Below are positions 16,987-25,141 of a DNA stretch of 64,000 nucleotides, one piece after another. A program made the position numbers and the translations under genes. Each line of letters opens with the position of its first letter. Positions within the stretch are counted from its first letter, which is position 1. Under the pieces are notes generated by a model. The model was not told the origin of the DNA, made no database searches, and was given only the letters and a program-made list of their open reading frames with translations. The stretch covers positions 7,690,233 to 7,754,232 of the forward strand of contig CP036432.1 in NCBI GenBank assembly GCA_007753675.1, given 5' to 3'. The DNA comes from Stieleria magnilauensis. Lineage in GTDB: Bacteria > Planctomycetota > Planctomycetia > Pirellulales > Pirellulaceae.

Positions 16987-19122
16987 CTACTCCATCCACT
17001 CGGCCAGCCGTTTCCACAGGTGCGATCCCACGGTCTCGTCGAGTGATCCGATCGAAACTTGTGCCCGCTGTCCGCTATACAAATCAACGCCTTGCGACGT
17101 GCTGAGCGGCACAATGGCCTCGAAATGCGGCACCAGCAATTCGAACTCCGGGCCGGATTGCGACGCATCGTTGGCAACTTGTTTGACCGGCAAAGGACCC
17201 CCGTTGGAGGCCAGTAGGGACGGATAATCCACACCCGTTCTGGCGCGGGGAATGATCTTGGCCAAGGACGAGGTGTTCGTCGCGAGTCCGCGGGCGCGAT
17301 AACGCACCGGTGCGCCCACCTGGTCACGAAACTGGTCGAACCGATCCTGCGAGATCAGCACACGCAACTCCTTTTGGGATTCGTCACCGATCACCAGCAA
17401 TTCATCGCCTTGGGCGACGTAGGTCCCTTCCAATTCATTCAACCGGCGACGGACCACGACACCGCTGCGGGGGGCACGGACGATCAGCGAATCGAGTTGT
17501 TCCTTCGCGTCCAGGTGTTGTTTTGTCAGAGCCTGCAGTTCGGTTGCCTCGGCCTGTGCGGCGGCGTGCCGACCTTGCAGCGTTTGTTGGCGGGTGCGGA
17601 GAGTCGATTGCTGGATTTTTGTTTCCAGCTTCCCTGCCTCCAGGACGAGGTCGGGGTTGCGAAGCGTCAACAGTTTTTGGCCCTCGGATACGCGTTGCCC
17701 CGCGGCAACATGGATCGTGTCCACAAAACCCGGCACTTCGGCGCGAATCACTTCGTGCGGTGAATACTCGACCACCGCGGGGACGGGGGCGGCGCCCGGC
17801 CAGGGGATTGCCGCCAACAGCGTCGTCAGCAATGCCGCCGATCCGGTCGCCACGCACGTGAATCGGCGACGTCCGCTGCGGGGAGCCTGGCGGAACAACT
17901 TGGCCACGCGCCAGGCGGGACCACCGATCCAAACGATGCAGGCGACGACGGCCAACAGTGTGCCCAGGCCATGGAACAGTTTCGTCGCGGCAATCGTCAG
18001 CCCGAAACAAACGAAACACTTCCACAGCAGTGCCAGCCAAGCGTAGACGGCAACCGCGATCCGGTAACCATCTTGCCAATTCGGTTCTTTCAACTCACCG
18101 CCGAAGAACCACCGCCGGGCCTGACGGGCCAAGTAGTTTTGGCTGTCTGTGTACAGATTCGGTGCCCGAACCCAATCGGTCAGTACAAAGTAGCCATCGA
18201 ACTTCATCAGCGGATTGGCATTGAAGATCAACGTCGCTACACCGGCCGACAACATCACGCTGATGCAAACGTGTTTGACCAGCGGTGAATCGGCCGATTG
18301 CCAAATCAGCATGGCGGTGGCGGCGACGAGCAGTTCCACATAGATCCCGGCCGACGCAACGTGAATGCGTTGCCAGCGGCGACGAAATCGCCAAACCGAA
18401 CTGACGTCGACGTAAGCCAGTGGCGCCAACAAGATGAACAGGACGCCCATCTGTCCGACATCTCCCCCGTAGCGTTTGCACACGATCGCATGCGCAAACT
18501 CGTGGAAGATCTTCAAGACGATTGTGACGGCCAGCAACAGAGTCAGTGCCGACGACGAAAACAAGTATTCCGAGGAATGCGTCAACTCGTTCCTGTGCAG
18601 GATCGCCAGGCAGCCGCCCAGCAGGATCAGCAAGATGCCGGCGGCGGTCGCCGGAAGCCCGAAGATCCAGCCGACGTACTTCATCATCTGTCCGATCAGG
18701 CGATCGGGATGAATCAGTGGGACACGAATCGCGATCGGATTGGCGTGCTGCTTGATTCGATTCGTTTTCGCTTTTTCGGTGGAGCGGTGAAGTCGAGCGG
18801 AGGATTTGGAGGACTCGGTGTGCGCCAGTTCGTTGTCGATCAGCCACCGACACAGGTCCGCCGCATCCTCTTCGGACAATTGATGGTCGGGATACTGTTC
18901 GCAGACTTCGCGATAGGCTTGGGCGATCGTGCGTGAGGCGGTCAGCCGAATGGCCAGCGCGTATTCGATTCTGCCGAGCCGATAAAACGAGCCCGCGACG
19001 GGGTCTTCGACGATCACGTGCGGTTGCCGTGCATCGTCACACGGTGTCAAACGCAAATCTTGTCGAAAGACGACGGACGTGGTGCTTTGGTCGCTGGCAA
19101 AATGCTGGTGGTTGTCTCGCAT
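16987..19122 (-). CDS. PqqD-like / M50 metallopeptidase / HlyD adaptor fusion protein
   Basis: 711 aa from ATG 19122, preceded by GGTGGTGA; ATG 19143 would overlap the upstream gene by 16 bp. Three parts are visible. Residues about 15-105 resemble a PqqD-like winged helix (VIVEDPVAGSFYRLGRIEY, then a helical part ending near NELAHTE). Residues 150-440 form a polytopic M50 region with HEFAH at 207-211 and NPLMKFDG at 303-310, the expected zinc ligands. From about 452 comes a HlyD/lipoyl-like hairpin (AEVPGFVDTIHVAAGQRVSE) with a coiled-coil. Proteins of this type accompany exporters. It may process or thread a secreted substrate and connect it to TolC. It is the last gene of the tolC-first operon. 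Confidence 0.85.
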   Translation of the reverse strand: MRDNHQHFASDQSTTSVVFRQDLRLTPCDDARQPHVIVEDPVAGSFYRLGRIEYALAIRLTASRTIAQAYREVCEQYPDHQLSEEDAADLCRWLIDNELAHTESSKSSARLHRSTEKAKTNRIKQHANPIAIRVPLIHPDRLIGQMMKYVGWIFGLPATAAGILLILLGGCLAILHRNELTHSSEYLFSSSALTLLLAVTIVLKIFHEFAHAIVCKRYGGDVGQMGVLFILLAPLAYVDVSSVWRFRRRWQRIHVASAGIYVELLVAATAMLIWQSADSPLVKHVCISVMLSAGVATLIFNANPLMKFDGYFVLTDWVRAPNLYTDSQNYLARQARRWFFGGELKEPNWQDGYRIAVAVYAWLALLWKCFVCFGLTIAATKLFHGLGTLLAVVACIVWIGGPAWRVAKLFRQAPRSGRRRFTCVATGSAALLTTLLAAIPWPGAAPVPAVVEYSPHEVIRAEVPGFVDTIHVAAGQRVSEGQKLLTLRNPDLVLEAGKLETKIQQSTLRTRQQTLQGRHAAAQAEATELQALTKQHLDAKEQLDSLIVRAPRSGVVVRRRLNELEGTYVAQGDELLVIGDESQKELRVLISQDRFDQFRDQVGAPVRYRARGLATNTSSLAKIIPRARTGVDYPSLLASNGGPLPVKQVANDASQSGPEFELLVPHFEAIVPLSTSQGVDLYSGQRAQVSIGSLDETVGSHLWKRLAEWME

Positions 19123-19127
19123 GACGT

Positions 19128-21035
19128 TCACCACCAGAACCATTGGGAGAGGGCTTCGATGGGTCGGTGAAACAGAATCCAGCCGAGTGCACGACGACCA
19201 CAAGCGATCTTCAGCGTGCCCTTCATTCCCGGACGCAACAGTTGTTCGTCGTTGGAAAGTTTGCATTCCGCGATGAACACGTTTTCTTCGTCACGAATTT
19301 CACTGCGTGGATTGACGATTCCGATCGTCGTGTCCCAGTTGCGATCGGGATAGGCGTTCAGTCGCAACTGGGCGGTTTGGTCCTTGCGGACGTACGCGAT
19401 CTGATCGTCTTTCACCGCCGCCTCGACGATCATTTCCAGCAGTGGCGCGATTTCAAACAGAGATTGACCGGTGGTCAGTGGGGCACCCTTGACGCGTTTT
19501 AGATCACCGGCGACGACCATCCCGTCGACGGGGCTGCGCAGTTCGAGTTCGCTTAATCGGAGATCCAGCAATTGAAGTTCGGATCGAAGCCCGTCGATTT
19601 CCAACTGGGCGATCCGCTGATCCGCGTAGGCGCGTGAGGCCTGGGCGGCGTCTCGTTTTTTGATCGCCTGGTCATGGTCGGCCTGCAGCGACTCTCGTTT
19701 CCACCTCAATTCGCGGCCGTCGAGCGTCGCCAGCAGATCGCCACGTCGGACAAGGTCGCCGGGCGCGACGAAACAGTCTTTGAGTGTCGCTTCGAAGGGC
19801 GCGGCCACGAAACGTTTGAAGCGGGGTTCGACACGCACGTCACAGCTTTCGCGGTGACGGAGCGGAACAAACATTGCGGCGATCAATGCGATCATGACCG
19901 TCAACGCAATCACGCCACCGCGTGATCGGACCGCTCGGACGCTGCGACGAAGTAAATCGGTTGAACGACGCTGATCGTGTGCGTGCAACACCGCCCCGAG
20001 TGACGGACCGGCCGCTTCGAAGAATTGTCGCATCGGCTGGACAGGCGATTCGGAATCCAAGATCGCCAGAAACACGGCGCACGTGTCTCTGGATTCATCG
20101 ACGAGCGGCACGGCCAAGACGCTGGCGGCATGTTGACGCGCCAATTCGCCGACGCTGCGCGACGCGTCCAGTTGGGTTGTTGTCGGTTCGACGATCGAGA
20201 TGGACCCCTGCATCAACGCTTCGTCCATGGCGTTTTCGATGGACCGTGTCTGGGCGGTCGTCGTATCGATTCGAGTCGAATCGCTGAGTGCGACCAATCG
20301 GCAACTGCCCGCCCCCGATGTCGCGATTCCGATCGCAGCACGGCAAAGGTTCCAGTGATCGGCCAGTTCGGTGACGATCACCTGACAGGCTTCGCTGCGA
20401 GTTTTCGAATCCAACGCCCGGGTGAGCAGGTCGACCGTGGCGGCGGCATGGGACGCGACGGCGGACTGTTGATCCAGGCGATGTTGAACGTTCCAGAGGG
20501 CGAACTGTTGGGCCAATGTGTGGACCGCTCGGGTGAAACCGTGCAAGTCCGCGGGCAACGCTGCGATCAAGCACAGGGCATCGGACGGTTGCCGCCCGGT
20601 GTCGATCGGCACGGCCAGGATGACTCGTTCGGGCTCAAGTTGTCGGCGGGAATGAATCTGGCCGCTGAGAGCAGATTGGTGACAGACCGAAATCAATTGC
20701 GTCCGTTGCGATGGGGACCTTTGTTCGGCCGGGTCGATCCGCAAGTGATGGAGTTGCTGCGACTTGTCGTTTGCGTTCGGCTGACAACGCACCACCGCAA
20801 GGATGGTGGAGAGTTCGTCGAGGCGTTCCAGCAGGATCTGGTCGGCTTCCTGGAGTGTGTTGGCCGATTGAAACGGAGACACGACCGGCGGATCGACGGT
20901 CGGATCAGCGACGTCGCGCGGCGTCGCGTGAATGCGGGTCGGCGTCGTCTCACGCGGGACCGATTCGTGCGTGACGGCGCCCACCAGGATGGGTGCAGCG
21001 AGGCCTGATCCGGCGTTGGGGATCTCGGTCGACAC
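19128..21035 (-). CDS. GAF-domain / HlyD-family membrane fusion protein
   Basis: 635 aa, starting at GTG 21035 with AAGGA about 10 bases upstream. Residues about 200-350 resemble a GAF domain (LLTRALDSKTRSEACQVI, later ASVLAVPLVDESRDTCAVF). A single membrane helix lies at about 374-392. The C-terminal third is a HlyD-type adaptor: lipoyl-like half motif (FEATLKDCFVAPGDLVRRGD), coiled-coil, then a second half (LRSPVDGMVVAGDLKRV) and a beta-barrel. The GAF part should be cytoplasmic and the adaptor periplasmic, so export may be tuned by a cytoplasmic ligand. It is 6 bp from the upstream adaptor gene and 5 bp from the M50 gene, so translation is tightly coupled. Confidence 0.85.
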   Translation of the reverse strand: MSTEIPNAGSGLAAPILVGAVTHESVPRETTPTRIHATPRDVADPTVDPPVVSPFQSANTLQEADQILLERLDELSTILAVVRCQPNANDKSQQLHHLRIDPAEQRSPSQRTQLISVCHQSALSGQIHSRRQLEPERVILAVPIDTGRQPSDALCLIAALPADLHGFTRAVHTLAQQFALWNVQHRLDQQSAVASHAAATVDLLTRALDSKTRSEACQVIVTELADHWNLCRAAIGIATSGAGSCRLVALSDSTRIDTTTAQTRSIENAMDEALMQGSISIVEPTTTQLDASRSVGELARQHAASVLAVPLVDESRDTCAVFLAILDSESPVQPMRQFFEAAGPSLGAVLHAHDQRRSTDLLRRSVRAVRSRGGVIALTVMIALIAAMFVPLRHRESCDVRVEPRFKRFVAAPFEATLKDCFVAPGDLVRRGDLLATLDGRELRWKRESLQADHDQAIKKRDAAQASRAYADQRIAQLEIDGLRSELQLLDLRLSELELRSPVDGMVVAGDLKRVKGAPLTTGQSLFEIAPLLEMIVEAAVKDDQIAYVRKDQTAQLRLNAYPDRNWDTTIGIVNPRSEIRDEENVFIAECKLSNDEQLLRPGMKGTLKIACGRRALGWILFHRPIEALSQWFWW

Positions 21036-21041
21036 GGGAAA

Positions 21042-21875
21042 TCAATCCTTCAATTGGATCGTGCAGCGGGCACCGCTGCGGAGGGTTCCGTCCGGATTGC
21101 TGATCGCAATTTTAACCAAAACGGTTCCGCTTTCGGCATCGGTCACCGGCGAGATGTAGTGGACGCGGCCGGAGATGGATTGCCCCGATTCGGTGAATTG
21201 AAGTTCGATTTCTTGGCCGGTGGTCAGCTGTTCGGCTTGGGGGCCGAGCAGTGAAAAATTGGCTAGCAGCGTGTCCAGCTGGACGAGCGTGATGACATCG
21301 GGTTTATTGGGCGCGACGAATTCACCGGGTTCTTTATGAAGTTCAGTGACGACTCCGCTGACCGGAGCCTGAATCTCGCGTCGCTTCATTTGCGTGAGCA
21401 ATCGTTGGTGTTCCAAACGACGCGTTTCCATTTCTTCGACGACGCTGCGAAGGTTGGCTTGGGCGACTTGGAATTCTTTGGCCGCGCGTTGCAATTCGGC
21501 TTGGCGGGCGTGTCCTGACTGACGCAGCGATTGGAGTTTTTCCAACCGTTGAGAGGTCAATTCGACTTCCGCCCGGGCCGCATCGAGCCGTCCCTCGGCA
21601 TTCATCTGCTGTTTGGCGACCTCCAACTGGGCCAAGTGGACTTGGCTGTTGAGCCGCAGCAACGGTTGGCCTTGCTCGACGGTCTGGCCTTGCCGGACCA
21701 ACACTTCGGCGACGGTCCCTGTTTCGTCCGATGCCACTTCGATCGTCCGGATCGGTTCGGTGTATCCCAGCACCTCGGTGGCGAGGGAATCCCGACATGA
21801 CAGTGCGATGATCGCGATCAAGACGGATTGGAAGGAGCGAATTCGCAGCTTAGAGGGGTGGTGGCAGAGTTTCAT
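21042..21875 (-). CDS. Periplasmic adaptor (HlyD/RND membrane fusion protein)
   Basis: 277 aa from ATG 21875; the frame opens at 21926. A signal sequence or anchor (about residues 10-30) is followed by a lipoyl-like half (ASDETGTVAEVLVRQGQTVEQG), a long alpha-hairpin rich in Glu, Gln and Arg (about 75-150), the second lipoyl half (IQAPVSGVVTELHKEPGEFV) and a beta-barrel domain. It should link an inner-membrane component to the TolC channel. It is shorter than typical RND adaptors (about 370 aa), lacking most of the membrane-proximal domain. It is separated from tolC by the 80-bp repeat array B. Confidence 0.88.
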   Translation of the reverse strand: MKLCHHPSKLRIRSFQSVLIAIIALSCRDSLATEVLGYTEPIRTIEVASDETGTVAEVLVRQGQTVEQGQPLLRLNSQVHLAQLEVAKQQMNAEGRLDAARAEVELTSQRLEKLQSLRQSGHARQAELQRAAKEFQVAQANLRSVVEEMETRRLEHQRLLTQMKRREIQAPVSGVVTELHKEPGEFVAPNKPDVITLVQLDTLLANFSLLGPQAEQLTTGQEIELQFTESGQSISGRVHYISPVTDAESGTVLVKIAISNPDGTLRSGARCTIQLKD

Positions 21876-22010
21876 GGCGTCGCGGCAAGCACAAATGGAG
21901 ACCGGGAAAACAAAGGCGGGCGGCAAGAATCACTTGCTCTGGGCAAGCTTAGGTCACCAATAAGTTGGCAGCACCGAGAAAGTCGCCCCCGTGAGAGGCG
22001 AAACAGCGGG

Positions 22011-22329
22011 ATGCGCCTGAAGGCTGGGCACCAACCTGCGCTGGTGTGCAGGCTTCAGCCGCCCCGTCTTGCTGCTTCGCAGCGCGTGGGGATGCGCCTG
22101 AAGGCTGGACACCAACGGTTGCTGGAGTGCAGGCTTCAGCCGTGCCGTTTCGCTGCTCCGCAGCGAGTGGGAGTCGCCTGAAGGCTGGACACCAACGGTT
22201 GCTGGTGTGCAGGCTTGAGCCGCCCCGTCTTGCTGCTTCGCAGCGATTGGGGATGCGCCTGAAGGCTGGACACCAACCTGCGCTGGAGTGCAGGCTTTGG
22301 CCGCCCGTCTTGCTGCTTCGCAGCGCGGC
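22011..22329. repeat. 80-bp palindromic tandem repeat array B, inside the tolC operon
   Basis: Four units begin with CGCCTGAAGGCTGG near 22013, 22094, 22174 and 22255 (period about 80-81 bp). The arms CGCCTGAAGGCTGGACACCAAC and GCTGGTGTGCAGGCTTCAGCC can pair, and each unit contains the CGCTGCTCCGCAGCG/TGCTGCTTCGCAGC core. It is the same repeat family as array A, mostly read on the other strand. It fills the gap between the tolC stop and the adaptor gene. Confidence 0.88.
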
Positions 22330-22331
22330 AC

Positions 22332-24227
22332 TCAAGGAACGGTGTTGGACGCCGACCCGATCGGTTCGATTTGCAGCAGCGTGCCGGTCGCCCGCTTCAG
22401 CCGTGACGTGCTGAGCGTGTAGTCGATTTGCGCCCTGGCGAATCCGACTTCCTCCACCAGCAAGCGGTCTTGGGCATCGAGCAAGTCCTCCAGCAGGGAG
22501 TTGGCGGAATAGCCGTCTCCGGGCAGTTCACGCCATCGATTGGAGATCAGTTCGACGTATTGTTGTGCGGAAACCATCGCCACGTAGCGTGCTTCGAGTT
22601 CTCGGTGGCTGGTTTCGACTTCGCGGACCGCCGCGGCGACCTCGGCATGGAGTTTGGCGATCGTTTCACTCAACCGACTGGCAAGTTTACGCAGTTCTGC
22701 TTGACGGCGAAGGATGTTGGCCTTGGCGGCGCGGCGCTGCAACGGCACTTCAAACCGCAGCCCGGCGCTGTAGCTCGGTTCGCCGACGCTGAACTGGTCG
22801 ATCCAGGCACGGCCGATGTCTTGGCTGCCACGCAGTCCGCTGAAATAGGTTTCCAACACCAGGTCCAGCATGGGCAGCAGTTCGTTTTGGGCGACGTTCA
22901 AACGCACCCGAGCGGTATCCAGCTCGCGTGCGACTTCATTCATTTCACTCCGCTGTTGCAGGGCCGTGACCACGGCGTCTTCTAGCGACACGGGGACCAG
23001 GGCCAGCGAGGGGGGACGCACCGGGATGATCTCCGCCGTTTTGTCGCTGGTCAGTGCGGGAGAATTGACCAACATGCGGAGCTGATCTTCGGCGTTTCGG
23101 ATCGAAGTCACCGCTCGGGCAAGTTCGGAGTTGCGTGTGGCGACGGCGGCTTCGGCGCGTTTGAGTTGGCTTTGCAAGGCATCCAAACCCTGCCGCTGTT
23201 CCAGCCAATCGTGAATCGACTTGGCTTGATTGAGATGACGGATTCGCAAGAGCAGCGAGGCGCGCTGGTAATACAGGTTCCACATGGATTCCTGGACGGA
23301 AAGCAAGTGGTTTTGGATCGCGGTGGTGGCGGCTTCGCTTGCGATTTGGGTGTCAAGCTTCGCCAACACGATCAGGCTTCGATTGAACGCCCGGCCGGCT
23401 CCGTTGAGCAGCGGTTGATTGAAGCTGAGGGTCAGCCGGGAATTGCCTTGGTTGTTCGGCGTGAAGAATTGCGAACTACTGTCGCGCAACCCGATCTGCT
23501 GTCCGATCTCAAACTCGGCTCCGGTTTGAAGTTTGCGCCGCAGGCCGCCGGAGAACGAAAAATCTTCTTCTCTCAAACGGTCGACGTTGCTGCCCGCGTC
23601 GAGGTCGCTGCCGGTGGGGACGCTGGTGCGCAGGAATTTTGATTCGACAAACGCGGTCGGATCAAAATCGGCGGCCGCGCGAGTGATTCCGGTGCGGGCG
23701 ATGCAGATGTTTTCGTTGACCGCCGAGATGCGATAGCTGTGTCGCAAGGTCTCAAGGATCAGGCTGTCGCCATCGACGACGATCGAGGAAGGCGACAATT
23801 CAAATGGCGCCGTCGCGGTGGTTTCCCACCACGGACGAAAGTTGTCCGCAATCGGGGAACTTTCGGCCTGGGACTTCAAAAACTGGCGTACCGATTCGGG
23901 GGAAAGCGGCGTGTCGGTGTCGGACTTGGCGATCGATGTTTCGTTCAACCACTCGTCCGGCAAAGCACCAACCGTCAACGGAGGTGGTTCCGCACCCGAG
24001 TCGGTTGACGCTGGGGCGGAGTTTTGGGCCACGCGGATGCCGTGCTGCGCTTCGTCGCCGACAATTGGTTCGGCGAATACCTCTGTCAGTTCCGGCGATG
24101 GATCGAGGCTTCGCTGCGTCGGTGCAGAAAGCCACGACGGCAAATCATCCGTTTGCGCACCGGCCGATCCGGCGACCAAGCAGCAGGTCGCGATCGCGAT
24201 GTAGCGTTTGCAAACGGTTCGATTCAT
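22332..24227 (-). CDS. TolC-family outer membrane efflux protein
   Basis: 631 aa. ATG 24227 is chosen over the frame opening at 24344 because it starts a signal peptide (MNRTVCKRYIAIATCCLVAG) after a GGAG site. An N-terminal extension of about 190 residues (Pro/Ser-rich, then a small mixed segment) precedes the outer-membrane efflux region from about 200 on. Two OEP repeats are suggested by paired helical stretches, for example LLSVQESMWNLYYQRASL and ALQQRSEMNEVARELD. TolC proteins form trimeric channels for type I secretion or efflux. As first gene of the operon with three adaptor-type proteins, it probably forms the exit channel. No ABC ATPase gene is nearby. Confidence 0.92.
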   Translation of the reverse strand: MNRTVCKRYIAIATCCLVAGSAGAQTDDLPSWLSAPTQRSLDPSPELTEVFAEPIVGDEAQHGIRVAQNSAPASTDSGAEPPPLTVGALPDEWLNETSIAKSDTDTPLSPESVRQFLKSQAESSPIADNFRPWWETTATAPFELSPSSIVVDGDSLILETLRHSYRISAVNENICIARTGITRAAADFDPTAFVESKFLRTSVPTGSDLDAGSNVDRLREEDFSFSGGLRRKLQTGAEFEIGQQIGLRDSSSQFFTPNNQGNSRLTLSFNQPLLNGAGRAFNRSLIVLAKLDTQIASEAATTAIQNHLLSVQESMWNLYYQRASLLLRIRHLNQAKSIHDWLEQRQGLDALQSQLKRAEAAVATRNSELARAVTSIRNAEDQLRMLVNSPALTSDKTAEIIPVRPPSLALVPVSLEDAVVTALQQRSEMNEVARELDTARVRLNVAQNELLPMLDLVLETYFSGLRGSQDIGRAWIDQFSVGEPSYSAGLRFEVPLQRRAAKANILRRQAELRKLASRLSETIAKLHAEVAAAVREVETSHRELEARYVAMVSAQQYVELISNRWRELPGDGYSANSLLEDLLDAQDRLLVEEVGFARAQIDYTLSTSRLKRATGTLLQIEPIGSASNTVP

Positions 24228-24515
24228 GAAACACTCCGTCCGTGGAGTTGATGACGTGGGACACTTTGATCGTTCATCGGTTCGGAAGACCGTCGTTGGC
24301 TTCCGGCAGATGGCACAAGCCGGCCGCATTTCGGACTCGGTCACGCATCCTCGGAATGAAAGGCAAGCTCTTCAAGACTCGTCCAAACGGCTCAATCGTT
24401 ACGCCTTGCCTTGGCGTTGTCGCCATCTCGGCTTCATTGGCGCATCTTCGCCAATTGCTGACTTAGGGTAGGGGTGAATGGATCAGTTCCTCATCTGAAT
24501 TGTCGGGCTTAGGAA
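24228..24515. other. Divergent intergenic region between the export operon and the giant-protein genes
   Basis: 288 bp separate the tolC start (minus) from the first DUF4347 gene (plus), so promoters for both should lie here. I see no convincing -35/-10 pair or palindromic operator, and no ORF. Its position makes coordinate control of exporter and substrate plausible. Confidence 0.5.
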
Positions 24516-25141
24516 GTGCGCTGGCGTAAACGAAAATCAATTGGCGACTCAAGTTTCGTTCGTTCTACCGGATACCTGCTTGATGCTGCTGTGTTGGAAA
24601 AGCGTCTGTTGTTCAGCGCCACCCCGGTAGTGCCCGCCCCAGTTGACGGCGTCCCCTCCGATCACGAGTTGGCGGTACCGACCGTCGAACTGAATTTCTC
24701 GGACATGGCTTCCGCGGACACGGCTTCATCTGGCAATCCGTCCGGCAATTCGAGTGGTGATGCAGAACAGGCCGAACACGAGCGACAGCGATTGGAACTG
24801 GTCTTCGTCGACGCGGGCGTCCAAGATTATCAACAATTGATCGCCGATCTTCGCAGCGGCAACGAGCACGCCGACTTGGAGATCTATCTGCTCGACGCGA
24901 CGCGCGACGGTGTTCGTCAGATCGGCGAGATTTTGGACGGATATGTCGATGTCGATGCGGTTCACGTGCTTTCGCACGGCAACGACGGCAAGATTCGCCT
25001 CGGCAACACCGTGCTCGACGAACGAAATCTGGCCGGATACGCGGGCGAATTCGCCGGCTGGGCAGGCTCACTAAGTGATGACGCGGACTTGATGTTGTAC
25101 GGCTGTGAGCTGGCCGAAACGGTCGACGGCAGGACGATGCT

